Notes: generated by a model from the sequence alone, not told the origin. Shown: positions 27,196 through 35,931, numbered from the stretch's first letter. The stretch: 64,000 nt of DNA from Mycobacteroides sp. LB1 (GCF_013449725.1 NZ_JACCFF010000006.1:287432-351431), one strand, 5' to 3'. A program made the numbers and translations.

Positions 27196-28104
27196 TTACA
27201 GGTACTTGCTGAAGTAGGCGGCGAGTTTCTCGACGGCAGGATCGACGTACTCCGGCTTGTCGTACAGGTCAATGTGTGTCGCGCCCTCGATCAAGAAGAG
27301 CTCCTTCGGCTCACCGGCCTTGGCGATGGCATGCTCGCTGAAGTACAGCGTGTCCGCTTCCGTTCCCGCGATCATCAACAGTGGACGTGGAGAAATGAGA
27401 TCGACATGGTCGTATGACGAGTACGCCGCGATAGAAACGATGCTCGACGCCACATACCAATTCGGGGAGTTCGGATGCTGCGCCCGGGGTGTTCGGTAGT
27501 AGTCGGATCCTTGTGCAAACAACACCGGGGTATCAGCGGTAATCTCGTCGGCCTCGGGAACTATATGGGCGAGCGTTGGTTTGGCGCCTTGGGCCTCGGC
27601 ACTGCGATCGGCGGCCGCCACAGCGAGCGCTTGTTGGAGCTGTTCCACACTCTGTCCACCGCCGAGCCCGTCGCGGTACAGCGATCCGATGTCGGCGCCG
27701 CTGACCGCGGCGACCGCCTTGATCCGAACGTCGGTGGCGGCGGCGTTGGGAACGTACCCACCGGATGCGCAGATACCCAGCGCACCGATTCGCTCAGCGT
27801 CGACACGTGGCACCGTCGTCAAAAACGACACTGCTGACCGAACGTCCTCCGCCCTGGTGAACGGATCCTCCAGGAAGCGTGGTTCGCCCTCGCTTTCACC
27901 CTGATAACTCGCATCGAACGTCAGCGCCACGAAACCTTCCTCGGCCAGCTTCTGCGCGTACAGGCCAGCCGTTTGTTCCTTCACTCCGCCGAACGGGTGG
28001 CCCACCACAATGGCAGGCAGGCCCGCCTCATCGGTGTTGTCGGGGTAGTACAAGTTCCCTGCCAATTGCAGACCTTTGCTAGGGAACCGGACGTTCTCGG
28101 GCAT
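27196..28104 (-). CDS. Alpha/beta hydrolase (dienelactone-hydrolase-like)
   Basis: 302 residues from the ATG at 28104, which has an AGAAGAGG site at suitable distance; an ATG three codons earlier is also possible. The alpha/beta hydrolase fold is shown by VVGHPFGGVKEQ, the nucleophile elbow GICASGGY, an acid near GTEADTLYF, and the histidine in EGATHIDLYD. No signal peptide. It is divergent from an XRE/MmyB-type regulator gene, a common arrangement for a small-molecule-responsive hydrolase and its repressor. The substrate is unknown. Confidence 0.83.
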   Translation of the reverse strand: MPENVRFPSKGLQLAGNLYYPDNTDEAGLPAIVVGHPFGGVKEQTAGLYAQKLAEEGFVALTFDASYQGESEGEPRFLEDPFTRAEDVRSAVSFLTTVPRVDAERIGALGICASGGYVPNAAATDVRIKAVAAVSGADIGSLYRDGLGGGQSVEQLQQALAVAAADRSAEAQGAKPTLAHIVPEADEITADTPVLFAQGSDYYRTPRAQHPNSPNWYVASSIVSIAAYSSYDHVDLISPRPLLMIAGTEADTLYFSEHAIAKAGEPKELFLIEGATHIDLYDKPEYVDPAVEKLAAYFSKYL

Positions 28105-28170
28105 TATTCGCATCCTCTTCTGCTACGGATCTCTGCTACCGACCACCAACCAGCCGCTACCAACTCATCT

Positions 28171-28195
28171 TGGTTGAGATTTCGTTGTGCAACCA
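28171..28195. promoter_or_regulatory. Inverted repeat between hydrolase and regulator genes
   Basis: TGGTTG at 28171-28176 and CAACCA at 28190-28195 form a perfect 6-bp inverted repeat with a 13-bp spacer in the 166-bp divergent region; a CAAC/GTTG pair overlaps its left arm. It is a candidate operator for the neighbouring XRE-family regulator. Confidence 0.3.
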
Positions 28196-28270
28196 GGCCC
28201 TGTCCCTAGGTACTTTTTACCTACCCGTAGCAGCGCTGGGCAGGATGATCCGGGGTGGCATGCTCTGCCC

Positions 28271-29161
28271 ATGGCAGATATCGCAAAGGCCAATATCGAG
28301 CTAGGACCGTTTCTGCGGGCGCGCCGTGCCGAGCTGACTCGAGCGGAGGTGGGATTACCTCCCGCAGCGGGGATAAGGCGAGTCAGCGGCTTACGCCGCC
28401 AAGAGGTGGCCCAGCTCGCGGGGATCAGCGCCGACTACTACGCGCGGCTTGAACAGGGGCGACTCTCCAGCGTCTCGGAATACACGTTGGCCGCGGTATG
28501 TGAAGCGTTGCGGCTCAATCCGGACCAGGAAACCTACGTCCGCACGCTGGCTCGCAAGCCGGCGATCCCCAACTCGACCGGCGATATGACGGTTGATGCT
28601 TCAACCCGCAACCTTCTGGCTCACCTCACTGATGTACCCGTGCTGGTGCTCGGCCCCTACCTGGACGTCCTTGGTTGGAACACCCTTGCGTCCGCGTTGT
28701 TTCTGGACTTCGCGCAACTGCCGCGTGAGCATCGGAACCTCGTCTGGCTGGCGTTCTTGGAAACCCAAGTTCGCGCAATGTATCTCGATTGGGAGTCAGT
28801 GGGCCGTACGTGCGTGGCTTACCTGCGTATGGACGCGGCACGCCGCCCTAATGATCCCCGTCTGGCCGAATTGGTAGAGGAGCTGTCGGCAGGCGATCGC
28901 GACTTTCAATCCTGGTGGACATCGCAGACGGTCGCGCACCACAGCACCTCCGGCCGCAAGCGTTACCGGCATCCTGTTGTCGGAGAATTCACCCTCGACT
29001 GGCAGATCTACCAGCGCACCGAGGCTCCCGAAACGATGTTGGCGTTTCTGGTGCCGACCCCGAATACCCAGTCGAACAATGCGCTTAGTGCCCTCGCGCG
29101 CATTGTGGCCGATCGCCCGGAGTCAACATCCGGGACCGGTGCCTACCAGACGCGCACGTAG
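28271..29161 (+). CDS. XRE-family regulator with MmyB-like C-terminal domain
   Basis: 296-residue DNA-binding regulator from the ATG at 28271. Residues about 10-85 form a Cro/C1-type helix-turn-helix (LRRQEVAQLAGISADYYARLEQG). Residues about 105-280 match the MmyB-like ligand-binding domain, which has a PAS-like fold and binds fatty-acid-like ligands in one characterised member. Such regulators usually control a divergent oxidoreductase or hydrolase gene, here the alpha/beta hydrolase at 27196-28104. The 3' end overlaps the convergent glucanase gene by 19 nt. Confidence 0.88.
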   Translation: MADIAKANIELGPFLRARRAELTRAEVGLPPAAGIRRVSGLRRQEVAQLAGISADYYARLEQGRLSSVSEYTLAAVCEALRLNPDQETYVRTLARKPAIPNSTGDMTVDASTRNLLAHLTDVPVLVLGPYLDVLGWNTLASALFLDFAQLPREHRNLVWLAFLETQVRAMYLDWESVGRTCVAYLRMDAARRPNDPRLAELVEELSAGDRDFQSWWTSQTVAHHSTSGRKRYRHPVVGEFTLDWQIYQRTEAPETMLAFLVPTPNTQSNNALSALARIVADRPESTSGTGAYQTRT

Positions 29162-30009
29162 TCGACGAGCATCTCCGCCGGGTAGGAACCACCGGAGGGA
29201 TCGCCGCCACCGGAACCCGAGACCGCCAGGTTCAGCATCGGCTGGAGTGTGTATCCGGGATCGTTAAACGGCCAATCCTCAAGGGAATTCTGGTCGACCG
29301 TCAGGTACGGCTCCATGCCGTCGTGGTAGTCCATCCAGAAGTACAGCCCGGCCTCGTTCCAGGTGCAGCGCCAGGTGTGCCAGTTGTTGTCCACCGGCAT
29401 CGGCAGCGTCTCGAATGAGGTGCCGTCCAGGCGTGCGTGAATCGTGGTGCCCGACGGCCAGTCTCCGTTGCCGTACCACTCCACGAGGTCGATCTCGCCG
29501 CCGCGCTCGGGGTTGTCGTTCAGCAGCCACCATGCCGGCCATGCACCGTTGGTCAAGCAGTTGAACTTGATACGTGCTTCGAAAGTGTGGCCGATGCCGC
29601 CGCGGAATGTGCCGTGCAGCTTGCCGCTGTAGTACTTGTTGCCTTCTTTGGTCGCACGGATCACCAAGTTGGAGTTTCCGTCGACGAAGATGTTGGTGCG
29701 GCTGTCGCGGTACTCGCCCATGTTCTCGGGACGATCCCAGAACACCGGGTTCTTGATCTTCTCGCGGAACTTTGAGGCCACCCACTTGGAGCCATCCGGC
29801 GCCGAACCCGCGGGTCCGTTGAACTCGTCGCTGAAGATGTAACCCGTCGTCTGAGCGTCGGGCGGAGCTGTCGGCGGACGCACCCGATCGGCCTGCGCCG
29901 TGGCGATAGGCAGGGCGGCGGCTGCGGCAATGCCGAAGCCCATGGTGAGTATCAACTTGCGGCGATCCATTTCGGGCACCCCGAAACGATAATGGTTGTA
30001 CCTGGCCAT
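29143..30009 (-). CDS. GH16 glycoside hydrolase, beta-1,3-glucanase-like (Rv0315-like)
   Basis: Exported glycoside hydrolase family 16 enzyme, close to M. tuberculosis Rv0315. A twin-arginine-type signal (MDRRKLILTMGFG...) ends near AQA at residue 40. The catalytic ExDxxE motif is GEIDLVE with E172 nucleophile, D174 and E177 acid/base. Tryptophans and LHGTFRGGIGHTFEARIKF form the laminarinase-type cleft. The start may be ATG 30009, GTG 29979 or ATG 29970; the last two begin just before MDRRK and suit the signal peptide better. Expected substrate: beta-1,3-glucan of external origin, as mycobacteria do not make it as a known wall polymer. Confidence 0.87.
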   Translation of the reverse strand: MARYNHYRFGVPEMDRRKLILTMGFGIAAAAALPIATAQADRVRPPTAPPDAQTTGYIFSDEFNGPAGSAPDGSKWVASKFREKIKNPVFWDRPENMGEYRDSRTNIFVDGNSNLVIRATKEGNKYYSGKLHGTFRGGIGHTFEARIKFNCLTNGAWPAWWLLNDNPERGGEIDLVEWYGNGDWPSGTTIHARLDGTSFETLPMPVDNNWHTWRCTWNEAGLYFWMDYHDGMEPYLTVDQNSLEDWPFNDPGYTLQPMLNLAVSGSGGGDPSGGSYPAEMLVDYVRVW

Positions 30010-30036
30010 TGGGCGCAGCCCCGGCCATTTTGGCTG

Positions 30037-30558
30037 CTAGTGGCGCGGCAGCATCCGTGCGAGCAACCCGTCCCGCAACCCGATGGTGTGAAACAGCACC
30101 GCGCTGACATGCGCGACCACACAGGCGAGCAACGCGTACGCCACCCATGCGTGCGTCTCGCGCAGCGTGCCGTACCACCCGATGCTGGTCGGCGCGATCG
30201 ACGGAAAGCGCATTCCGGCGATCTCGACCGGCACTCCCGAGGCCGATACCAGCGCCCACCCGATCACCGGTTGCACCAGGAACAACGTGTACATCGCGAG
30301 CTCGGACCCCGCTGCGATAAACCGCTCCGGCTGCGCCAGCGACAAAGGCGGCGGCTTATGCCAGATGCGATTCCCGATGCGTAGCACCGCGAGCACCAAC
30401 ACCACCACACCCACGGCCTTATGCCAGGCGAGCACCAACGGGTAATCGCCGAGCGATCCGACGAGCAGCGCGCCCAGCACTAGCATCGTGATGATCGCGA
30501 CCGCCATCACCCAATGCAGAAGCTGTGCGGGAAGACCGAACCGGGAATCCTCAGCCAT
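30037..30558 (-). CDS. Cytochrome b561-family membrane protein
   Basis: Four-helix di-haem b561 protein, 173 residues from the ATG at 30558, which overlaps the stop of the catalase-like gene (ATGA). Histidines in membrane helices suited to haem binding are visible: QLLHWVMA, LAWHKAVG, ETHAWVAY and CVVAHVSAVLFH. It likely shuttles electrons from the quinone pool to an extracytoplasmic acceptor. The co-transcribed exported catalase-like protein is the obvious partner, suggesting a membrane-linked peroxidase system. Confidence 0.87.
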   Translation of the reverse strand: MAEDSRFGLPAQLLHWVMAVAIITMLVLGALLVGSLGDYPLVLAWHKAVGVVVLVLAVLRIGNRIWHKPPPLSLAQPERFIAAGSELAMYTLFLVQPVIGWALVSASGVPVEIAGMRFPSIAPTSIGWYGTLRETHAWVAYALLACVVAHVSAVLFHTIGLRDGLLARMLPRH

Positions 30559-31592
30559 CACGCGTCCTGACCGAACGGTTCCACCGGCGCGGGAGTTTCT
30601 CGCGCACGACGCCGGAACGACTCCGCGTAGATGGCCGCACGTGCCGTCAGGATCGGATCATCGGAGATCTCAATCCCGTTGGGCAGCACCGTCGGATCGA
30701 AGTTGGTATCCCGGATCCGTTCCTGTTCTTGAACAATCGCATGTCCGAGCACCAGCGTCCCAACATCGATCTGTGGGCGGTCGGCTGGCCACGGCAGCGT
30801 GGGATCGTGCGTCGGGTCCTGTCCGGGCACACCAGGCTGTAGGAGCAGCCGGTATCGCAGTTCGCCACCCCGAATCGCCTTGGCCAGCGCCTCGAACATC
30901 CAATTGGGCCCGATCTTCGCCGGGGTACCGGCATTGTTCCCGTCGGGGATCACCTGCCACCGCACCGGAGTCCGTGCACCGTCCTTGCCGACGGCAATGA
31001 AGGTGTTGAGGCTGTTGTACGTGGCCTCCGCAAACGACGATGCCTTGGGTGCGGCCTCGATGAGCTTCTGTGCGGCCGCGGCGGCAGGGTTATCCCGTAT
31101 AAAGGCCGCAGCCCTGTCCTTATCGCCGGAAAGTCGTGCCGAGAGCAGCCCGTAGAACATCTCCGGCGTCGGCGCCATGAATACCGGTGCGGCAGCCATC
31201 GCGGTGCGCCATTGCTGCCCGCCGGGAAGCGAAAATTCAAGGGCCAGCGCCTGTCCGGAACCGGTATCCGGCTGGTGCGGGTTCGCCCCGCCCACCGAGA
31301 ACCGTCCCACGACGGGGTGCACGCCCTTGGCGAACACCGTCGCCGAGGACACCTCGGCCCCTGCTCCGTTGCTTTCGAAACGTCCGGACACCGCAAGAGC
31401 TTTGGCGTGGTTGCGTCGATACCCGACGAACCGTCCGCCGGTGGTCTCGAACAGGTTGATGAAGGAGCGTCCGGTCAACCGAGACCCGACCCGGCCCTCC
31501 AAGGCCAAGAACCCACCCAGCCCCGTGACGGTGACGGCTCCGGCGGCTGCCAGGCCCATGAACATGCGGCGGTCCAGCTTTCGTGTGGCCAC
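30558..31592 (-). CDS. Catalase-family peroxidase (SrpA-like), exported
   Basis: Small catalase-related haem protein, 344 residues. The N-terminus has an RR-containing signal (TRKLDRRMFMGLAAAG) that suggests Tat export of a folded haem protein. The distal histidine is in RRNHAKALAVSGRFES and the proximal haem tyrosine in ILTARAAIYAESFRRR. It lacks the C-terminal flavodoxin-like domain and dimerisation arm of large catalases, fitting the catalase-like peroxidase group. It is the first gene of a two-gene operon with cytochrome b561, which could supply reducing equivalents. Likely role: peroxide defence at the outer face of the membrane. Confidence 0.85.
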   Translation of the reverse strand: MATRKLDRRMFMGLAAAGAVTVTGLGGFLALEGRVGSRLTGRSFINLFETTGGRFVGYRRNHAKALAVSGRFESNGAGAEVSSATVFAKGVHPVVGRFSVGGANPHQPDTGSGQALALEFSLPGGQQWRTAMAAAPVFMAPTPEMFYGLLSARLSGDKDRAAAFIRDNPAAAAAQKLIEAAPKASSFAEATYNSLNTFIAVGKDGARTPVRWQVIPDGNNAGTPAKIGPNWMFEALAKAIRGGELRYRLLLQPGVPGQDPTHDPTLPWPADRPQIDVGTLVLGHAIVQEQERIRDTNFDPTVLPNGIEISDDPILTARAAIYAESFRRRARETPAPVEPFGQDA

Positions 31593-31642
31593 GAATCGAG
31601 CCTAATACGCGAATCTGTGAGTGCACCGGGGACAATGAAACG

Positions 31643-32299
31643 ATGTTGAAGCGTCTCGTCCTCGTCGCCTTCGGTCTCGGATGCGTATTCAGCCAGGCCG
31701 CACCTGCCGGCGCCGACCCCGGTATCCCACCCGTCAGCGACGCCGCTCGCGCCGCCGGGCTGGTTGACGTGCGCACCGCCGTCCCCGACGCGATCATCGA
31801 CCTGCGTTACGCCACCACCAACAACTTCACCGGTATCCAGCTGTACCCGGCCAACGCTCGCTGCCTGGTGCACGAATCCATGACGCCCGGGCTCAAGACT
31901 GCCGCCGACACCCTGCGCACCACCGGCGAGCGGCTGGTCTTCTGGGATTGTTACCGCCCGCATGAAGTCCAGGTGCGCATGTTCCAGGTGGTGCCGAATC
32001 CCAACTGGGTCGCCAAACCCGGCCAGTACGCGCGCAGCCATGAGGCCGGACGCTCCGTGGACGTCACCCTCGCCAACGCGCGGGGTCTGGTCGATATGGG
32101 TACCGGCTTCGACGATTTCTCACCCCGTTCCCTGGCCTACGCCACCGAGGGAGTAAGCGCCGACCAGCAGGCCAACCGTGCCCGGCTGCGCAGCGCCATG
32201 CAGGCCGGCGGGCTGCAGGTGTATTCGGGGGAGTGGTGGCATTTCGACGGGCCGGGCGCCGGGGTTGACCGGCCTTTCCTCAACGCACCGGTCAATTGA
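31643..32299 (+). CDS. Secreted D-alanyl-D-alanine dipeptidase (VanX/DdpX family)
   Basis: M15D zinc dipeptidase of 218 residues with a Sec signal ending near PAGA. The zinc motif SHEAGRSVDVT (His and Asp ligands) and EWWHF (catalytic Glu and third His) are complete, as is the substrate-binding arginine in FWDCYRPH. Being exported, it would act on D-Ala-D-Ala released from peptidoglycan, more like DdpX-type recycling than cytoplasmic VanX vancomycin resistance; no vanH/vanA genes are nearby. The ATG at 31643 is chosen because it precedes the signal peptide directly. Confidence 0.87.
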   Translation: MLKRLVLVAFGLGCVFSQAAPAGADPGIPPVSDAARAAGLVDVRTAVPDAIIDLRYATTNNFTGIQLYPANARCLVHESMTPGLKTAADTLRTTGERLVFWDCYRPHEVQVRMFQVVPNPNWVAKPGQYARSHEAGRSVDVTLANARGLVDMGTGFDDFSPRSLAYATEGVSADQQANRARLRSAMQAGGLQVYSGEWWHFDGPGAGVDRPFLNAPVN

Positions 32300-32413
32300 C
32301 GAGACGGTTGTTCCGTTTTCTCGGGAAAAGTCGAGTAGTCCAGTACCCAGTGCAATAGGGGCCCGCCGGAGTAATTTCCTTTTCGGGTCGATCGATCCGC
32401 CTGGGAGGTTGCC

Positions 32414-33136
32414 ATGCCTGTTTCACCGACTCCCGTTGGGTGCCTTCGCCGCAGCGCCCTCCTCGTGGTGTTCGCCGGAGCCCTCGTGGCCGCCTGCGGC
32501 GGCGCCGGCGAAACCGTCACTCACACGGTGACCCAGACCGTCACCGACCAGACGACCGTCACCGAGGACGGCGGCTCCCACGGGAGTACCAACGGCGGAG
32601 GTTCGTCCTCGTCCGCGACGCCGAAGGACGACGGCCTTGCGTGGGTGCCGTACGGGCCCAAGGACCCTGCCTTCCCGACACCGGGATGGGACGTCTACGC
32701 CTACTTCCTCAAGCACGACTGCGCGAGCCTGAAGAATGTCCAGAAACCCGAGGGCAATCTCTACGAGGCAGCGGTGGCCGTATGCCGTGCCGCGGTGAAC
32801 GGTGAACAGAGCCAATGGAATGTGGCGGCCACGGCGTTCGCGGCGCGTGGCACCGGCATTGAGATCGGCCCGGCGCAGTGCGTCGACGACACCATCGCGG
32901 CTATGGTCACCACGCTGCTGGCCTGGCATGAGAAGCATCCGGGCAGTGCGCCCGAATTGTCGTTTCCGCAGACCGACGGCCGGACCGCATGCTCGCGTGA
33001 TAACAACAGCTTCGTGCCACCGGACGAGAACGGCGAGACCGATTCCTCCACAACCAGTTCCACGACATCTAGCACCACCACAACGTCATCCACGACCACC
33101 TCTAGCACCACAGCCACCACACCGTCCGGGCGGTGA
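32414..33136 (+). CDS. Lipoprotein with Ser/Thr-rich tail
   Basis: 240-residue lipoprotein. A GGGAGG site precedes the ATG at 32414. The signal ends in the lipobox LVAAC (C28). A Thr/Val-rich spacer follows, then a small folded region (about residues 75-200) with four cysteines, and a C-terminal tail of about 30 residues made almost only of Ser and Thr. Such tails are likely O-mannosylated in mycobacteria. No domain of known function is recognised. It is convergent with the following membrane-protein gene (one base apart). Confidence 0.8.
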   Translation: MPVSPTPVGCLRRSALLVVFAGALVAACGGAGETVTHTVTQTVTDQTTVTEDGGSHGSTNGGGSSSSATPKDDGLAWVPYGPKDPAFPTPGWDVYAYFLKHDCASLKNVQKPEGNLYEAAVAVCRAAVNGEQSQWNVAATAFAARGTGIEIGPAQCVDDTIAAMVTTLLAWHEKHPGSAPELSFPQTDGRTACSRDNNSFVPPDENGETDSSTTSSTTSSTTTTSSTTTSSTTATTPSGR

Positions 33137-33137
33137 G

Positions 33138-34094
33138 TCAGTGGGAGAACTGCCAGTGCACCGACTGGTCCTCCTCCAGCACGATGATGCTGCCCTTCTG
33201 GATGGTCCACCCCTCGGTCATCAGGAACAGCCGGCCGCCGGACTCGGCGAGCAGCCGTAACCCGGTGGTGCGGTACAGCGTTTTGGGTCCGGTGGTGATC
33301 TGCTCCGTCCGCACGACGGGGGAGTCGATACCCAGCGGGCTCTCGCTGACCGCCGTCGCGCGGGGCAGTGTCGACACCGACTGTTCGTAGCGCTGCGCAT
33401 ACCCCCGGCCGACGATATCGGCGTACCCCTGCACCGCCCAGAACACCGCTGCCGCAATCACGATGCCGATGAGCACGGCCTCGAGCACATCTGGGGGGCG
33501 GGCAATGACACTGCGCGGCCGGGTGCGCTCCTGTCCCTGGCGGCTCAGGTGCCGCCCGTATACCGCCACCGCGGTGCCGACTGCGATCATGAGCGGCCAC
33601 ACCACCGTCCCGGGTTCCCAGCGGCGAGTCATCGGGGGCAGGACCACGCCGAGTATCGCGACAACCAGCCCACCGAACATCGCGGCCCGGCAGATCACCC
33701 GGACGGTACCGGTCACGCCGTCTCGCCCGATCATCTCGGTCAACACGCGATGCGCTGCTAGCCAGGCGATTCCGATGATTGCGGTGGCCAGGATCGGCAG
33801 GTATAGGGTGCTGATACTGCGCAGCACATAGTCCTGCGTGGTGAAGCGGAAAAGGCTTACCTCGATCCCCATCCACTGTGACTGCGCGTCACTGCGTGCC
33901 CACCCGAAATACAGCAGCAGCGCGGTGATCATCGTCAACGGGGTACCCACCGTGGTGATGACCGCGATAACAGGGCGCAGGACCGATACCGGGTCCGGTG
34001 GATCCTCGATGGCGGTCGGGGCGGGAGTGCCGTCGTCTCCCGGCGCATCGGCGGGCTGACGCGCTGGCTCCTCCGACGTTGCTCCGGTCGGCAT
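33138..34094 (-). CDS. Hypothetical membrane protein
   Basis: 318 residues with a Pro/Ala/Asp-rich N-terminus (1-38), then about five hydrophobic helices (near 42-63, 95-115, 135-153, 165-180 and 205-225) and a C-terminal soluble domain of about 90 residues (VRTEQITTGPKTLYRTTG, RLFLMTEGWTIQKGSIIVLEE). I do not recognise a family. It is divergent from the ABC-F gene; the WhiB7-type promoter begins about 35 nt upstream of its start, on the other strand. Confidence 0.7.
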   Translation of the reverse strand: MPTGATSEEPARQPADAPGDDGTPAPTAIEDPPDPVSVLRPVIAVITTVGTPLTMITALLLYFGWARSDAQSQWMGIEVSLFRFTTQDYVLRSISTLYLPILATAIIGIAWLAAHRVLTEMIGRDGVTGTVRVICRAAMFGGLVVAILGVVLPPMTRRWEPGTVVWPLMIAVGTAVAVYGRHLSRQGQERTRPRSVIARPPDVLEAVLIGIVIAAAVFWAVQGYADIVGRGYAQRYEQSVSTLPRATAVSESPLGIDSPVVRTEQITTGPKTLYRTTGLRLLAESGGRLFLMTEGWTIQKGSIIVLEEDQSVHWQFSH

Positions 34095-34128
34095 GGCAGC
34101 ATGCTACGCGCGGCGGCCTGACCTGGGA

Positions 34129-34167
34129 GGAAAATTCCTTGTCTCCCAACGCTGCCGCATCTAGCCT
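34129..34167 (+). promoter_or_regulatory. WhiB7-type promoter of the ABC-F gene
   Basis: An AT-rich block (AAAATT within 34131-34136) lies directly before a -35-like TTGTCT (34139-34144). A 17-bp spacer and TAGCCT (34162-34167, fits TANNNT) follow. This is the arrangement described for WhiB7-SigA promoters, where WhiB7's AT-hook contacts the AT-rich element just upstream of -35. The predicted transcription start near 34174 would leave a leader of about 78 nt containing a tiny ORF. Confidence 0.6.
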
Positions 34168-34201
34168 GGCTGACGTCCTTATCCCCGACGGAAGGTACGA
34201 C

Positions 34202-34213
34202 ATGGAGCTGTGA
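34202..34213 (+). CDS. Three-codon leader ORF (Met-Glu-Leu-stop) upstream of ABC-F gene
   Basis: ATG-GAG-CTG-TGA at 34202-34213, with a good Shine-Dalgarno GGAAGG (34190-34195) six bases upstream. Its stop overlaps a GTG (34210) that is in frame with the ABC-F gene. A minimal ORF in the leader of a ribosome-protection gene behind a WhiB7-type promoter could sense ribosome stalling or termination and couple translation. Function is inferred. Confidence 0.4.
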   Translation: MEL

Positions 34214-34251
34214 GGTCCGGTCTCAAACCCACCTCACTCGAAAGGCTCTCT

Positions 34252-35838
34252 TTGTCTGCCGTCATTACGTCCAGCGCTCTCACCTACATTCACGCCGACG
34301 GTGCCGTCGCCCTCGACGGGCTCGACATGTTGGTTCCGGCGGGCCGTTCCGGCCTCGTGGGAGTCAACGGCTCCGGTAAGTCGACGCTACTCAAGCTCAT
34401 CGCGGGGGAGCTGCAGCCGACATCGGGCAGCGTCCGTGCCTCGGGCCACATTGGTTATCTGCCACAGGATCTCACCATCCGTGCCGAAGAATCGGTACCC
34501 GACCTGCTTGGCCTCACCCCCGTCCTGGCGGCCATCGAGGCCATCGAAAACGGGTCCACCGATCAGCTGCACTTCGACACCGTCGGGGATGACTGGGATC
34601 TCGCCGACCGGGTCGCCGCCGAACTGGAACGCCTTGGGCTGCCCAGGGCCGTGCTGGAACGCAGGCTGGGGGAACTGTCCGGCGGTGAGGTCATCCGGCT
34701 CGGTATCGCCCGGCTGCTGCTGCGCCGCCCGGACATCCTGCTGCTCGATGAGCCCACCAACAACCTTGACGGTGAATCCCGTTCGCATCTCTACGATCTT
34801 GTCGAGACCTGGCCGCGCACTCTGTTGGTGGTCAGCCACGACCGGGAACTACTCGAGCGTGTCGAGCGCATCGGCGACCTGCGCGAGGGTTCCATCGCCT
34901 GGTACGGCGGCGGCTACGGCGTCTATGCCAACCAGGTGGCCGCCGAGCAAGAGGCTGCCGCGCAAGCGATCTCGACGGCCAAGTCCGAGGTACGCCGTGA
35001 GCGTCGCGACCTGGCCGAGGCCGAACGCGTGATCGCGCAGCGCAAGCGGTACGGCGCCAAGATGCAGGCCAACAAGCGTGAACCCAAGATCGTCATGGGC
35101 CTGCGCAAGCGGTCGGCGCAGGAATCGGCCGCCGCGCTAAAACAGACCCAGACCGACCGGCTGGATAAGGCCCGCGAGAATCTGGATGAGGCGCAGAGCC
35201 GGCTGCGTGCCGACCGCTCCATCCGTATCGATCTGCTGGGTACCGAGGTCCCCACCGGGCGCGACGTGCTCACCACCCACAACCTGGTGCTGCGTCACGG
35301 GGTGGCCGCCGCGTTGGAGCTGCGCGGACCGCAGCGCGTCGGGCTGGTGGGCCCCAACGGATCGGGCAAGACCACGCTGTTGCATACGATCGCCGGGCGG
35401 ATCGCCCCGGCGGAAGGTGTTGTCACCGTGCATGTCCCGCTGGGACTCCTGCCACAGCGTCTCGATCTGCTGGACGACGGGCTCAGCGTTGTGGACAACG
35501 TCGCCGCGCGGGCGCCACATGCCGATATCAACACCATCAGGGCGCGGCTGGCCCGGTTCCTCTTCCGGGGCAACGCCGCCGACCGCCTGGTGGGCACGCT
35601 ATCGGGTGGTGAGCGGTTCCGGGCGACGCTGGCCGCGGTGCTGCTGGCAGACCCGGCACCACAGCTGCTGCTGCTCGACGAGCCGACCAACAACCTGGAC
35701 TTCGCGTCTTATGACGCGCTGGTCTCGGCGCTATCCGACTACCGGGGTGCGGTGATCGTCGCCAGCCACGACCTCGGTTTCCTTGAGGACATCGGGGCCG
35801 AGCAGGCGCGCTGGAGGGCGGAACCGGTAATGGGGTAG
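34252..35838 (+). CDS. ABC-F ribosomal-protection ATPase (antibiotic resistance type)
   Basis: Soluble protein with two ABC cassettes and no membrane domain, 528 residues from TTG 34252 (AAAGG site six bases upstream); GTG at 34210 is an alternative that adds 14 residues. Cassette 1 has Walker A GVNGSGKST, signature LSGGE and Walker B ILLLDEPTNNLD. A charged helical linker (about residues 225-320) is the ribosome-facing interdomain region. Cassette 2 has GPNGSGKTT, LSGGE and LLLLDEPTNNLD. ABC-F proteins enter the ribosomal E site and dislodge drugs. The WhiB7-like promoter upstream supports a role in macrolide/lincosamide-type resistance; M. abscessus is known to have WhiB7-controlled ABC-F genes. 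Drug range cannot be read from the sequence. Confidence 0.88.
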   Translation: MSAVITSSALTYIHADGAVALDGLDMLVPAGRSGLVGVNGSGKSTLLKLIAGELQPTSGSVRASGHIGYLPQDLTIRAEESVPDLLGLTPVLAAIEAIENGSTDQLHFDTVGDDWDLADRVAAELERLGLPRAVLERRLGELSGGEVIRLGIARLLLRRPDILLLDEPTNNLDGESRSHLYDLVETWPRTLLVVSHDRELLERVERIGDLREGSIAWYGGGYGVYANQVAAEQEAAAQAISTAKSEVRRERRDLAEAERVIAQRKRYGAKMQANKREPKIVMGLRKRSAQESAAALKQTQTDRLDKARENLDEAQSRLRADRSIRIDLLGTEVPTGRDVLTTHNLVLRHGVAAALELRGPQRVGLVGPNGSGKTTLLHTIAGRIAPAEGVVTVHVPLGLLPQRLDLLDDGLSVVDNVAARAPHADINTIRARLARFLFRGNAADRLVGTLSGGERFRATLAAVLLADPAPQLLLLDEPTNNLDFASYDALVSALSDYRGAVIVASHDLGFLEDIGAEQARWRAEPVMG

Positions 35839-35931
35839 TGCAGTACGCACGCCAGGGGGATGACTCCGCACGCACGCTGAGCTCGTCATGTCCAACACCG
35901 CGCACGTGCGGCTATGTCAAGGAGACTCACG

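Noticed and set aside
31643..32299. VanX-like gene as a vancomycin-resistance determinant
   Set aside because: It encodes an exported enzyme and no vanH, vanA or VanRS-type genes are adjacent.
32414..33136. Ser/Thr-coding tract at the 3' end of the lipoprotein gene as a nucleotide tandem repeat
   Set aside because: The codons vary too much to be a true DNA tandem repeat; it is a low-complexity protein tail.
34139..34213. 24-codon TTG-initiated leader peptide before the ABC-F gene
   Set aside because: The TTG coincides with the -35 element of the WhiB7-like promoter, so the RNA would start downstream of it. The shorter ATG-initiated MEL ORF was kept.
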